A stretch of 64,000 bases of DNA, from positions 1,048,464 to 1,112,463 of the forward strand of contig NZ_LMIK01000001.1 in assembly GCF_001428685.1 (NCBI RefSeq). Direction: 5' to 3'. Both the position numbers and the translations under genes were made by a program. The DNA comes from Lysobacter sp. Root76. GTDB lineage: Bacteria; Pseudomonadota; Gammaproteobacteria; Xanthomonadales; Xanthomonadaceae. The notes under the pieces are model-generated. The model searched no databases. It saw nothing but the letters and a program-made list of their open reading frames with translations, and was not told the origin of the DNA. Below are positions 26,216-37,854 of this stretch, piece by piece (position 1 is the stretch's first letter; each line of letters opens with the position of its first letter).

Positions 26216-26239
26216 AAAGCCCCGCAACCGCGGGGCTTT
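26216..26239 (-). terminator. Rho-independent terminator of gap
   Basis: A perfect 10-bp stem (AAAGCCCCGC with GCGGGGCTTT) and an AACC loop. The minus strand continues TTTTTCTTT. It lies 25 bases after the gap stop. Confidence 0.9.
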
Positions 26240-26264
26240 CTCGCATCGCCAGGACCGTCGCGGC

Positions 26265-29096
<2,832 letters not shown>

Positions 29097-29171
29097 GCGC
29101 GACGCAAAACGCCGCGCGCCGCACACCGCGCGCAGGCTCCATCGCACGGACGCCGCAGTCAGAGGAAGCCG

Positions 29172-30035
29172 ATGTCCCCGCAGGTGCAGTCCTTCCATCA
29201 TGCCGACACCGGGACCTGGAGCTATCTGGTCGTGGACCCGGCGACGTCGCAGGCCGCGATCGTCGATCCGGTGCTCGACTACGACGCGCGTTCCGGCCGC
29301 ACCGGCGGCAACTCGGCGCAGGCGATCCTCGATGCTGCGCAAGCCTGCGGCGCGGACGTGCGCTGGCTGCTGGAAACCCATGCCCACGCCGACCACCTCA
29401 CCGCCGCGCACTGGCTGAAGCAGCGCCTGCCGCAGGCGCGCATCGCGATCGGCCGCCGCATCCGCGAAGTGCAGCGCACCTTCGTACCGGTGCTGGGCCT
29501 GGACGCCAAGGTCGAAGCCGACGGCAGCCAGTTCGACCACCTGTTCGAGGACGAGGAAACGTTCGCGATCGGCGAGCTGCGCGCACGCGCCATCGCGGTG
29601 CCCGGCCACACCCTCGACAGCCTGGCCTACCTGATCGACGACGCCTTGTTCGCCGGCGACTCGCTGTTCATGCCCGACAGCGGCACCGCGCGCTGCGATT
29701 TCCCGGGCGGCGACGCGGCCATGCTGTACGCCTCGATCCGGCACCTGTACGAACTGCCCGACGCCACCCGCGTGTTCGTCTGCCACGACTACGGCCCCGA
29801 CGGCCGCGCGCCGCGCTGCGAAACCAGCATCGGCGAACAGAAGCGCGCCAACATCCACCTCCGCGACGACACCGTCGAAGCCGAGTTCGTGCGCATGCGC
29901 GAGGCCCGCGACGCGACCCTGGCGGTGCCTGCGCTAATCCTGCCGGCCTTGCAGGTCAATCTGCGCGCGGGCGCCCTGCCCGAGGCCGAAGACAACGGCG
30001 TGCGCTACCTCAAGATTCCGCTCAATCAGCTCTGA
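29172..30035 (+). CDS. MBL-fold metallo-hydrolase (persulfide-dioxygenase/Blh-like)
   Basis: 287 residues. THAHADHLTA is the HxHxDH metal site. Further ligands are in VPGHTLDSLAY, LFAGDSLFMPDSGTARCDFP and FVCHDYGP. The GTARCDFPGGD stretch is typical of the ETHE1/persulfide-dioxygenase and Blh-like branch, where one iron oxidises glutathione persulfide to sulfite. Related MBL enzymes have other roles, so the substrate is not certain. AGAGGAAG precedes the ATG. A sulfite-oxidase-fold protein follows only seven bases later, so a link to sulfite or sulfide handling is attractive but unproven. Confidence 0.85.
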   Translation: MSPQVQSFHHADTGTWSYLVVDPATSQAAIVDPVLDYDARSGRTGGNSAQAILDAAQACGADVRWLLETHAHADHLTAAHWLKQRLPQARIAIGRRIREVQRTFVPVLGLDAKVEADGSQFDHLFEDEETFAIGELRARAIAVPGHTLDSLAYLIDDALFAGDSLFMPDSGTARCDFPGGDAAMLYASIRHLYELPDATRVFVCHDYGPDGRAPRCETSIGEQKRANIHLRDDTVEAEFVRMREARDATLAVPALILPALQVNLRAGALPEAEDNGVRYLKIPLNQL

Positions 30036-30042
30036 GGCCGCC

Positions 30043-30558
30043 ATGAGTCCGACACGCCTGCCGCTCGCGATCGCCTGCCTGCTGATCGGGGCCGTGTCGG
30101 CCGCTGTCGCCGCGGAGCCCGAGAAGAACCCGCACGCGCATGCTTCCGATCCGCCGCAGCGCATGGCGCCGATCGACGTGGCCCTGGACGCGGCGAAGAT
30201 CGCGGGCCTGCCGCGCGTCGTCGCCACCGGCAACGCGCACGGCAAGACCCTGAGCTGCGAAGGCGTGTCGCTGGCGGCGCTGCTGCGCGCGTCCGGCGCC
30301 ATGCCCGAGGAACCGCTGCGCGGGCCGCAACTGGCGCGCATGGTGGTGGTGTCGGCGCGCGACGGCTACCGCGTCGCCTACTCGCTGGCCGAACTCGACG
30401 CCAGCCTGGGCGCACGGGAGGTGGTCCTGACCGACCGTTGCGACGGCGCCGCGCTCGGCGCGGACGACGGCCCCTGGCGCCTGATCGCGCCGGGCGAATC
30501 GCGGCCCGCGCGCTGGATCCGCCAGATCGAATCGATCCGCGTGATCGACGCGCCCTGA
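30043..30558 (+). CDS. Exported protein with half of a sulfite-oxidase-type molybdopterin domain
   Basis: 171 residues with an N-terminal signal peptide ([14 protein letters not shown]). The part from ~65 on follows the C-terminal half of the SUOX fold: [17 protein letters not shown], then [15 protein letters not shown], then [20 protein letters not shown], then [20 protein letters not shown]. The N-terminal half, with the usual molybdenum-ligand Cys, is missing. It is therefore a small periplasmic SUOX-like protein, perhaps cofactor-binding or non-catalytic. It starts seven bases after the MBL gene and is followed 82 bases later by modA, so molybdenum and this protein are probably linked. 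No haem or partner reductase is encoded nearby. Confidence 0.7.
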   Translation: MSPTRLPLAIACLLIGAVSAAVAAEPEKNPHAHASDPPQRMAPIDVALDAAKIAGLPRVVATGNAHGKTLSCEGVSLAALLRASGAMPEEPLRGPQLARMVVVSARDGYRVAYSLAELDASLGAREVVLTDRCDGAALGADDGPWRLIAPGESRPARWIRQIESIRVIDAP

Positions 30559-30640
30559 TCTTTCCCGCAGCGCGTCCACGCCTCTGCGCTGCAGCGGTTT
30601 CGCGCTACGCTCGCGCCGTGGCCCCTGGAGCTGTCCCCTC

Positions 30641-31429
30641 ATGATCCTGTCGCGTCGCCGCTGGCTCGCCGCGTTCTGCGCCCTCGGCCTGTCCCTGGCG
30701 GCCAGCGCCGCTGCCGCTCCGCCCAAACCCGAGCCGATCACCGTGTTCGCCGCGGCCAGCCTCAAGGAAGCGCTGGACGAAGCCGCGGTGGTCTACGAGG
30801 GCCAGACCGGTCAACCACTGCGGATGTCCTACGCCGCCAGTTCGGCGCTGGCGCGGCAGATCGAACAGGGCGCGCCGGCCGACGTGTTCGTGTCCGCCGA
30901 CCTGGACTGGATGGATTACCTGCAGCAACGCAAGCTGATCGATGAGGGCAGCCGCCGCAACCTGCTCGGCAACAGCCTGGTGCTGATCGCGCCCAGGACC
31001 AGCAGCGCACAGGCGCTGACGCTGAAACCCGGCGTCGATCTGCGCCCCTTGCTCGGCGACGGCCGCCTGGCCTTGGCGCTGACCGCGAGCGTGCCGGCCG
31101 GCAAGTACGCGCGCGCCGCGTTCGAATCGCTGGGCGTGTGGCGGCAGTTGCAGCCCAGGGTCGCCGAAGCCGAAAACGTGCGCGCGGCCTTGATGCTGGT
31201 CGCGCGCGGCGAAGCGCCGCTGGGCGTGGTCTATGCCAGCGACGCGCGCGCCGAGCCGAACGTGCGCGTGCTCGCGACCTTCCCGGCCGACACCCACCCC
31301 GCCATCGTCTACCCGGTCGCGCGCATCCGCGCCAGCAAGCGCGCGCAGACGGCCGCGTTCGTGCGCTGGCTCAAGACCCCGGCGGCGGCGACGGTGTTCC
31401 GCCGCCACGGCTTCGCGGTCCTGGACTGA
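30641..31429 (+). CDS. modA: Molybdate ABC transporter, periplasmic binding protein
   Basis: 262 residues. The signal peptide begins [16 protein letters not shown], which can look twin-arginine-like, but the hydrophobic core is that of a Sec signal. The mature part opens [17 protein letters not shown], the ModA signature in which the Ser of AAASL binds the oxyanion. [20 protein letters not shown] is the second anion-binding loop. [13 protein letters not shown] sits near the hinge, followed by VYPVARI. It delivers molybdate or tungstate to ModB. First gene of modABC. Confidence 0.95.
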   Translation: MILSRRRWLAAFCALGLSLAASAAAAPPKPEPITVFAAASLKEALDEAAVVYEGQTGQPLRMSYAASSALARQIEQGAPADVFVSADLDWMDYLQQRKLIDEGSRRNLLGNSLVLIAPRTSSAQALTLKPGVDLRPLLGDGRLALALTASVPAGKYARAAFESLGVWRQLQPRVAEAENVRAALMLVARGEAPLGVVYASDARAEPNVRVLATFPADTHPAIVYPVARIRASKRAQTAAFVRWLKTPAAATVFRRHGFAVLD

Positions 31430-31442
31430 GCGCGGCCGGCGC

Positions 31443-32135
31443 ATGTTCGACTTCAGCCCAGCCGAACTGACGGCGATCGCACTGAGCCTCAAGGTCGCGA
31501 CCGTGGCGGTGCTGGCCAGCCTGCCCTTGGGCGTGGCGATGGGCTGGCTGCTCGCGCGCAAACGCTTTCCCGGCAAGCTCTTGCTCGACGCGCTGCTGCA
31601 TCTGCCGCTGGTGCTGCCGCCGGTGGTGACCGGCTACGTGCTGCTGATTCTGTTCGGCTCGCAGGGGCCGATCGGGCGGTTCCTGTCCGATTGGTTCGGC
31701 GTGAGCTTCGCGTTCCGCTGGACCGGCGCGGCGCTGGCCTGCGCGATCATGGGTTTCCCGCTGATGGTGCGCGCGATCCGGCTCTCGATCGAAGCGGTCG
31801 ACCGCCGCCTGGAGCAGGCCGCCGCGACCCTGGGCGCGAACCCCTGGCGGGTGTTCTTCGGCATGACTCTGCCGCTGGCCCTGCCCGGCGTGATCGCCGG
31901 CGCCGTGCTCGGTTTCGCCAAGGCATTGGGCGAGTTCGGCGCCACCATCACCTTCGTGTCCAACATCCCCGGCGAAACCCAGACCCTGTCGTCGGCGATC
32001 TACGGCCTGCTGCAGGTGCCCGGCGCCGAATCCGGGCTGTGGCGGCTGACCGTGGTCGCGGTCGCGATCTCGTTCGGCGCGGTACTGCTGTCGGAATGGC
32101 TGGTGCAGCGCCAGCGCCGCGAGACGCAGGCATGA
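31443..32135 (+). CDS. modB: Molybdate ABC transporter, permease
   Basis: 230 residues with five to six membrane helices. The start follows modA by 13 bases. Typical ModB features are LSLKVATVAVLASLPLGVAM (TM1), HLPLVLPPVVTGYVLLILFG, and the coupling helix EAVDRRLEQAAATLGANPWR that contacts ModC. ALGEFGATITFVSNIPGETQ is the conserved ModB C-terminal segment. It forms the inner-membrane channel as a dimer. Its stop overlaps the modC start (ATGA), so both subunits are made together. Confidence 0.95.
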   Translation: MFDFSPAELTAIALSLKVATVAVLASLPLGVAMGWLLARKRFPGKLLLDALLHLPLVLPPVVTGYVLLILFGSQGPIGRFLSDWFGVSFAFRWTGAALACAIMGFPLMVRAIRLSIEAVDRRLEQAAATLGANPWRVFFGMTLPLALPGVIAGAVLGFAKALGEFGATITFVSNIPGETQTLSSAIYGLLQVPGAESGLWRLTVVAVAISFGAVLLSEWLVQRQRRETQA

Positions 32136-32788
32136 GCGCCGCGCCGACCTATCTGCTCGACTTCAGCCTGCGGCGCGGCGCGTTCGAGCGCAGCGTGAGC
32201 ATCCGCAGCGAACGCCGGGTGATCGCCCTGGTCGGCGACTCGGGCGCCGGCAAGACCTCGCTGCTGCACGCCATCGCCGGCCTGCTGCGGCCGCAGCGCG
32301 GACGCATCGAGATCGGCGGGCGCTGCCTGTTCGATGCCGCCGCCGGCATCGACCTGCCTGCGCATCGGCGCCGGATCGGCTACGTGTTCCAGGACGCGCG
32401 CCTGTTCCCGCACCTGGATGTGCGCCGCAACCTGCTCTACGGCCTGCACGGCGACGCCCGGGCCGCGCCGCGGTTCCAGTTCGACGCCGTCGTCGACCTG
32501 CTGGGCATCGATGCCTTGCTGTCGCGTTCCACCGCCGGCCTGTCGGGCGGTGAGATGCAGCGCGTGGCCCTGGGCCGCGCGCTGCTGTCGCAGCCGCAGA
32601 TCTTGCTGCTGGACGAACCGCTGTCGATGCTGGACATGAACCGCCGCGACGAGCTGCTGCCGTACCTGCAGCGGGTGCGCGACGAGATCGCGCTGCCGAT
32701 GATCTACGTCAGCCACTACCCGGACGAAGTGCGCCGGATCGCCGACGAGGTCCACATCGTCGGCGATGGATCGCAACGCACTGCCTAG
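32132..32788 (+). CDS. modC: Molybdate ABC transporter, ATPase, short form without MOP/TOBE domain
   Basis: 218 residues. All ABC motifs are present: Walker A VGDSGAGKTS, Q-loop FQDARLFPH, signature LSGGEMQR, Walker B ILLLDEPLSMLD, and switch His in YVSHYPDE. Textbook ModC is about 350 residues, with a C-terminal MOP/TOBE domain that senses molybdate and trans-inhibits the pump. Here the gene stops at HIVGDGSQRTA, right after the ATPase core, so that regulatory domain is missing. Overlap with modB by four bases. ModC powers uptake by ATP hydrolysis at the cytoplasmic face. Confidence 0.93.
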   Translation: MSAAPTYLLDFSLRRGAFERSVSIRSERRVIALVGDSGAGKTSLLHAIAGLLRPQRGRIEIGGRCLFDAAAGIDLPAHRRRIGYVFQDARLFPHLDVRRNLLYGLHGDARAAPRFQFDAVVDLLGIDALLSRSTAGLSGGEMQRVALGRALLSQPQILLLDEPLSMLDMNRRDELLPYLQRVRDEIALPMIYVSHYPDEVRRIADEVHIVGDGSQRTA

Positions 32789-32869
32789 CCTGCACTGGAA
32801 CGCACCACAGCCGCGCTTGGATCAGCCCTGCCCGACCTGGATCGGGTACGGCGGCGGCGACAACGCGCC

Positions 32870-34216
32870 CTACTGCGCGATCGCGCGGTCGGCGGCGACG
32901 GTCGCAACCGGCGTCGACGCTGTCGCGGCGGAAGACGCTGACACCGGAACCGGCGGCGCCGGAGGTGCCGGCGGTGGGGGCGGCGGCGGCTTCACCGACG
33001 CCGTCAGCGTCACCGTGACGTCGATGCCCTGCAGGGTTTCGGTCGGGCCGGAACCGCGCACGCTGCCCAGCGTGATCCGTGCGGGCTCGCCGTTGCGCAT
33101 CAGCAAACGCGGCTCGCCCAGGGTCTTGCCGTCGCGCTGCAGCGAGGCTTCCAGGCTCAACTGGCCTGCGCGCGTGGGCAGCACTTTGCCTTCGATGCGC
33201 CAGGACGAACCGCGCGCCTCGAAAGGCTCGCCGAGGCGCTGGATCAACGAGAAGTTTTCCGGTTGCCCGCCATCGAGGGCGATCGCGAAGTCGGCGCGCA
33301 CGAAGTCCGTCGGCGCGGCGGGCGCGCGCCGCGGCTGCGCCGACCAGGCCGCGGTGCCGGTGGCGGCGGCGAGCAGTGCGATCAGGACGGCGCCGGCTTT
33401 CCAGCGCCGGGACGAAACATCGGGACGCTTCAGCATTTCTATTCTCTCCTTGAGCGGATGACCGTGGCCCCATTGGCACCCCAGAGGCGCGGGGCGCGAC
33501 GCCAACGAGGTCTTGAGCATGGCTTCGCCGTAGGCGCGACGCGCCTGCGGGTGGCGCCGGATCACGCGCTGGTCGCAGGACAGTTCCTGATCGTGGCGAA
33601 AGCGATGCGCGGCGTAGTGCAGCAAGGGATTGAACCAGTGCAGGCAGCGCAGCAGCGCCACCGCGGCATTGAGCAAGAGGTCGCCGCGCGCGATGTGCTC
33701 ACGCTCGTGGGCGCGCAGCAACGTCTGCTGCTGCTCGCTGTAGCGCTGTTCGAAGTCCTGCGGCAGCACGATCGCCGGCCGCAGCACCCCGATCGCGGCC
33801 GGCAGGCCCGCGACCGCATCGGCCTGATGCAGTCCGTCGGCGCGCAGGCGCAGCCGCCCCAGCGCGCGCACGAAGCGGCGCTGCTGGACGGCGAAGACCA
33901 GCGCGGTCGCGAGCGTGCCGGCCAGCCACAGCATCAGCGCCAGCGTCGGCAGCGATAGCGGCGCCGACCCCGAGGCCGCCGCAGTCGACGGCGACGCGAT
34001 CACGGCCATGACGGGCACGACCGGCAGCATCGGCGCCGATGCTGCCGGCAGCAACACCGCGAACATCGCCGCCGGCACCAGCGCCCACAGCGCATAGGCC
34101 GCGCCGGCGCCGAAGCCGCGCCGCAACGGATGGCGCAGCAACAACACCAGCACGATCGCGCCACTGCCGGCGAGCGCGGTTTCGATCAGCGCGGTCAGCA
34201 GCTCAAGCCTGTCCAT
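32870..34216 (-). CDS. M56-family (BlaR1-like) membrane metallopeptidase
   Basis: 448 residues. Several N-terminal membrane helices are followed by the zinc motif HEREH (H170-H174), with HRFRHDQELSCD supplying the third ligand, and the M56 region ALLRCLHWFNPLLHYAAHRF. One more helix (AVLIALLAAATGTAAWSA) leads to a periplasmic tail of ~130 residues ending in a Pro-run (KPPPPPPPAPPAPP). It lacks the penicillin-binding sensor domain of true BlaR1, so the signal is unknown. Family members cleave the partner BlaI-type repressor. The start overlaps the blaI-like gene by 14 bases. Confidence 0.88.
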   Translation of the reverse strand: MDRLELLTALIETALAGSGAIVLVLLLRHPLRRGFGAGAAYALWALVPAAMFAVLLPAASAPMLPVVPVMAVIASPSTAAASGSAPLSLPTLALMLWLAGTLATALVFAVQQRRFVRALGRLRLRADGLHQADAVAGLPAAIGVLRPAIVLPQDFEQRYSEQQQTLLRAHEREHIARGDLLLNAAVALLRCLHWFNPLLHYAAHRFRHDQELSCDQRVIRRHPQARRAYGEAMLKTSLASRPAPLGCQWGHGHPLKERIEMLKRPDVSSRRWKAGAVLIALLAAATGTAAWSAQPRRAPAAPTDFVRADFAIALDGGQPENFSLIQRLGEPFEARGSSWRIEGKVLPTRAGQLSLEASLQRDGKTLGEPRLLMRNGEPARITLGSVRGSGPTETLQGIDVTVTLTASVKPPPPPPPAPPAPPVPVSASSAATASTPVATVAADRAIAQ

Positions 34217-34574
34217 CGTCCAGCTCCTCCAGCAGCTTGCGCAGTTCGGCGATGTCCTTGCGGCTGAGTTTGCGCTGCTCGCTGAAGTGCGCGACCAGCG
34301 GCGCGACCCGGCCGTCGAACAGGCGTTGCAGCAGGCCCTGGCTCTCCTCCAGCACCCAGTCCTCGCGCTTGAGCACCGGCGCATACAGATAACGCCGGCC
34401 CTGCTTCTCGGCGCGCACCGCGCCCTTGTTCAAGAGCCGGTTGAGCAGGGTCTTGATGGTCGCCTCCTGCCAGTCCTGGCGCTCGGACAGCGCCGCGACC
34501 ACGTCCTCGGCGGCGAGCGGATGCCGCCGCCAGAGCACGTCCATCACCACCGATTCGGCTTCGCTGATCTGCAT
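34203..34574 (-). CDS. BlaI/MecI/CopY-family transcriptional repressor
   Basis: 123 residues, the full length of the family. A winged helix-turn-helix covers residues ~1-70 (ISEAESVVMDVLWRRHPLAA, then WQEATIKTLLNRLLNKGAV, then EKQGRRYLYAPVL). A C-terminal helical dimerisation domain follows (LSRKDIAELRKLLEELDD). The repressor binds ATTAC-type dyads and is released when its M56 partner, encoded immediately downstream with overlap, is activated. Two such dyads lie directly before its start, so autoregulation is likely. Whether it also controls the divergent acetyl-CoA hydrolase gene is open. Confidence 0.92.
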   Translation of the reverse strand: MQISEAESVVMDVLWRRHPLAAEDVVAALSERQDWQEATIKTLLNRLLNKGAVRAEKQGRRYLYAPVLKREDWVLEESQGLLQRLFDGRVAPLVAHFSEQRKLSRKDIAELRKLLEELDDGQA

Positions 34575-34575
34575 C

Positions 34576-34614
34576 GATTACATCCGTAATTTTTCTTGAG
34601 ATTACACCCGTAAA
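34576..34614. promoter_or_regulatory. Tandem BlaI-type operators
   Basis: Two similar 15-base boxes lie 24 bases apart: GATTACATCCGTAAT (34576-34590) and GATTACACCCGTAAA (34600-34614). The first is a perfect dyad ATTAC-4-GTAAT and the second differs at one end. They lie 1-40 bases upstream of the repressor start and 45-83 bases upstream of the divergent gene at 34659, in an unusually AT-rich patch. Position and shape fit binding of the adjacent repressor. Confidence 0.75.
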
Positions 34615-34658
34615 CGACGATGTCAAGCGATCCGCCGGGCCGATGCGATACTGCCGCC

Positions 34659-36593
34659 ATGACCGCACCCGCCCGCTTCGAACGCATCGACGACGCCGTC
34701 GACTTCCTGCTTGCCCGCACCCAGGGCCCGCTGCACGTGGGTGCCCCGCTCGGCCTGGGCAAGCCGCACCGGCTGTTGAATGCGCTGTACGCGCGGATCG
34801 CCGCCGATCCCTCGCGCGCGCTGCATCTGTACACCGCGCTGTCGCTGGATCCTCCCGGCGCCGGCAAGGGCCTGGAGGGCCGCTTCGTCGGGCCGTTCGC
34901 GCGCCGCCACTTCGGCGACGACTTCCCGCGCCTGGCCTACGTGGACGCGCTCAAGCGCAACACCCTGCCCGCGCATATCGAGATCGAAGAGTTCTATCTG
35001 CAGTCCGGCGCGCTGCTGAATTCGCCGCTGGCGCAGCAGCGTTACGCCAGCCTCAACTACACCCACGTCGCCCGCGCGCTCGCCGACCGTGGCGTCAACG
35101 CGATCGTGCAGAAGGTCGCGCGCCGCGACGGCGACACGCGGCTGTCGCTGTCGTGCAATACCGACCTGACCCAGGACGCGGTCGATGCGATCGTCGCCCG
35201 CGGCCTGCCGCGGCCGCTGCTGATCGCCGAGGTCGATCCGCAGCTGCCCTGGCTGGGCGGCAGCGCGACGGTCGCCGAGGATTACTTCGATGCGGTGGTG
35301 ACCCCGCCCGGCCCGCATCCGAAACTGTTCGGCCTGCCGCGCCAGCCGGTGACCGACGCCGACTACGCGATCGGCTTCTACGCCAGCACCCTGGTGCGCG
35401 ACGGCGGCACCCTGCAGATCGGCATCGGCGCGCTCGCCGACGCGCTCTGCCACGCGCTGGCGCTGCGCCACGCCGACAACGCCGGCTACCGGCGCGTGCT
35501 CGCGGCGCTCGACCCGGCCCTGGCCTCGCGCCCGGACCTGGCGCCGTTCGCCGAAGGTCTGTACGGCTGCAGCGAAATGATCAACGAGGGCTTCCGGCGC
35601 CTGGTCGAAGTCGGGGTGATCCGGCGCAAGGTGGTCGACGACGAGGCCCTGATGCGCCGCATCGCCGACGGCCGCGCCGACGATGCCGATCGCGCCGTCC
35701 TGGAACGCGACGGCGAATATCTGCACGGCGGCTTCTACCTGGGCTCGCCCGAGTTCTACGAGTGGTTGCGGCACCTGCCCGAGGACCAGCGCCGCGGCAT
35801 CGGCATGCGCCGCATCAGCGAGGTCAACGAACTCTACGGCGGCCACGAAGCGCTGGAACGCTTGCAGCGCCGCGACGCGCGCTTCTTCAACACCTGCATG
35901 ATGGCGACCGCGCTGGGCGCGGCGGTGTCGGACGGCCTCGCCGACGGTCGGGTCGTGTCGGGGGTCGGCGGGCAGTACAACTTCGTCGCCATGGCCCACG
36001 CCCTGCCCGACGCGCGCTCGGTGCTGATGCTGCGCGCGACCCGCGACGCCGGCGGCGAGAACCGCTCCAACCTGGTGTGGAACTACGGCCACACCACCAT
36101 CCCGCGCCATCTGCGCGACATCTACATCAGCGAGTACGGCATCGCCGACCTGCGCGGCCGCGCCGACGAGGACTGCGTGCAGGCGATGGCCGCCATCGCC
36201 GACGCGCGCTACGGCCGCGGCCTGCTGGACACCGCGCGCCGCGAAGGCAAGCTGCGCGCCGACTTCAGCCTGACCGCCGCGGCCCGCCGCAACACTCCCG
36301 AGCATCTGCGCCAGGCCCTGGCGCCGCTGCGCCGCGAGGGCCTGCTGCCCGACTATCCGCTCGGCAGCGACTTCACCCCGGTCGAGGAGCGCCTGGTACG
36401 GGCGCTGGGCTGGCTCAAGGCCGCCACCGCGACCCGAACCGGCAAGCTGGGCACGGTCGCGCGCGCCCTGCTCGGCGGCAGCGGCGACGACGCCGAGGCG
36501 CTGGCGCGCATGGACCTGGCCGCCCCGTCCGGCCTGGGCGCCAGGCTGGAGGCCCGGCTGCTGGCGCTGGCGCTGCGCGAAACGCGGAGTTGA
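34659..36593 (+). CDS. Acetyl-CoA hydrolase/transferase family protein
   Basis: 644 residues, longer than the ~500 of classic acetyl-CoA hydrolases but usual for the Xanthomonadaceae form. The N-terminal CoA-transferase domain includes VGAPLGLGKPHRLLNALYAR and IGIGALADAL. The C-terminal domain has GVGGQYNFVAMAH and SEYGIADLRGRAD, where the Glu of EYG corresponds to the residue that forms the CoA thioester. Family members hydrolyse acetyl-CoA or move CoA between acyl groups. A ~75-residue C-terminal extension follows. It is divergent from the BlaI/M56 pair and could share its operators. Confidence 0.87.
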   Translation: MTAPARFERIDDAVDFLLARTQGPLHVGAPLGLGKPHRLLNALYARIAADPSRALHLYTALSLDPPGAGKGLEGRFVGPFARRHFGDDFPRLAYVDALKRNTLPAHIEIEEFYLQSGALLNSPLAQQRYASLNYTHVARALADRGVNAIVQKVARRDGDTRLSLSCNTDLTQDAVDAIVARGLPRPLLIAEVDPQLPWLGGSATVAEDYFDAVVTPPGPHPKLFGLPRQPVTDADYAIGFYASTLVRDGGTLQIGIGALADALCHALALRHADNAGYRRVLAALDPALASRPDLAPFAEGLYGCSEMINEGFRRLVEVGVIRRKVVDDEALMRRIADGRADDADRAVLERDGEYLHGGFYLGSPEFYEWLRHLPEDQRRGIGMRRISEVNELYGGHEALERLQRRDARFFNTCMMATALGAAVSDGLADGRVVSGVGGQYNFVAMAHALPDARSVLMLRATRDAGGENRSNLVWNYGHTTIPRHLRDIYISEYGIADLRGRADEDCVQAMAAIADARYGRGLLDTARREGKLRADFSLTAAARRNTPEHLRQALAPLRREGLLPDYPLGSDFTPVEERLVRALGWLKAATATRTGKLGTVARALLGGSGDDAEALARMDLAAPSGLGARLEARLLALALRETRS

Positions 36594-36612
36594 GCCGGCT
36601 CGCTCCTGCGTC

Positions 36613-36834
36613 CTGTGGGAGCGGCGTAAGCCGCGATCGCGAATTCGCCAGTCGCGGCGCCGCCCCCGCCGGTAGCCATCGCGGCTTACGCCGCTCCCAC
36701 AGAAAGCTGGGCGCTCCGGTGCAACGGAGCCAGCGCCACGGGCCGTGAGACCGCGATCGCGGCTTACGCCGCTCCCACAGAAGGCTGGGCGCTTCGGTGC
36801 AACGGAGCCAGCGCCATGGATCGCGAGACCGCGG
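36613..36834. repeat. REP-like GTGGGAGCGGCGTAAGCCGCGA copies with a 78-base tandem duplication
   Basis: A forward copy GTGGGAGCGGCGTAAGCCGC (from 36615) faces two inverted copies (GCGGCTTACGCCGCTCCCAC) near 36681 and 36759. The inverted copies sit at the head of a 78-base unit repeated directly (36679-36756 and 36757-36834) with only a few differences; each unit also holds GTGCAACGGAGCCAGCGCCA. The gap 36594-36934 contains nothing else that looks coding. Related copies occur at 46148-46223 and 62168-62192. Confidence 0.8.
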
Positions 36835-36934
36835 CCGCGGTCAGCATCGCTCCCTCGGGGGCACGGCACGGCCCCGATGACCGGGACGGCGGCCGCTTAT
36901 ACTTCCCGGCTACGAACCCTGGAGCGCGTCGCGG

Positions 36935-37627
36935 ATGTCCGCCGAGAACGTCTACAAGCATTTCTACCGCACCCTGCGCCTGGGCGCGGCCGAACTCAGC
37001 GACGGCGGCGGGCCGTTCGGCTTCGACATCACCACTGCTCTGGAATTCGACTACCTGATCGAACGCTACCAGTGCGACGCGATCATCGAGACGGGCTCCA
37101 ACGTCGGCGACACCACCGACTACCTGGCGCGCACCTACCCGCACCTGAGCATCGTCACCTGCGACGTGGTCGACCGTTACGTGGACCTGGTCAAGCGCCG
37201 GGTCGGTTTCATGCCGCATACCCATGTCGAAAAGCTCGATTCGCCCGAGCTGATCGCGAAATTCCGCGACCAGTTCCGCTGCCCGCTGTACTACCTCGAC
37301 GCCCACTGGTACGACGCCTGGCCGCTGGAGCGCGAACTGGCGCTGATCGACAACGGCGTGGTCTGCGTCGACGACTTCAACATCGGCAACCCGCGCTTCG
37401 GCTTCGACAGCTACAAAGACGTCGAATGCGGGCCGGGCATGCTCAGCCGTTTCATCGACAAGGTCCCGGTCTACTACACCAACAATCCCGACGCGCAGTA
37501 CGAGTTGCCCTGCCTGCAGGACGGCCGGCGCGGCGGCAAGGCCTATTTCGCGATCGGACAGCAGCACGACCACCTGCGCCATCACCGCTACTTCAAGCGC
37601 CACGACACGCCGCGCCCAGCGGCCTGA
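36935..37627 (+). CDS. Class I SAM-dependent methyltransferase-like protein
   Basis: 230 residues, cytoplasmic. A Rossmann methyltransferase start is visible in CDAIIETGSNVGDTTDYLAR (motif I, E-x-G-S-x-x-G) followed by SIVTCDVVDRYVDLVKRRV, with an acidic residue ending β2. LYYLDAHWYDAWPLERELAL and NGVVCVDDFN give motifs IV-V of the kind found in small-molecule or sugar-linked methyltransferases that use acidic metal ligands. The substrate is unknown. Lone gene behind the tandem repeat block, with no obvious operon partner. Confidence 0.65.
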   Translation: MSAENVYKHFYRTLRLGAAELSDGGGPFGFDITTALEFDYLIERYQCDAIIETGSNVGDTTDYLARTYPHLSIVTCDVVDRYVDLVKRRVGFMPHTHVEKLDSPELIAKFRDQFRCPLYYLDAHWYDAWPLERELALIDNGVVCVDDFNIGNPRFGFDSYKDVECGPGMLSRFIDKVPVYYTNNPDAQYELPCLQDGRRGGKAYFAIGQQHDHLRHHRYFKRHDTPRPAA

Positions 37628-37854
37628 GCGCGATGCCCGGCCGTCGTCGCCCGCGACGACGGCGTCCCGGCAGCGGCGTCCATGCCGTTATCCATGACAT
37701 GGAAACCGTCGAGCGCGCCCGCGTTCATCCTCGACCCGCGATCATGCTGCAACCGGCGGACGAAACTCGGCGCCGGGCGAGGTCGAAACCAGCGCCGGTT
37801 ACCGTGGCAACACAGCCGCGGATGCGACCGGAACGTAACCAGGACGGGCAAGGC

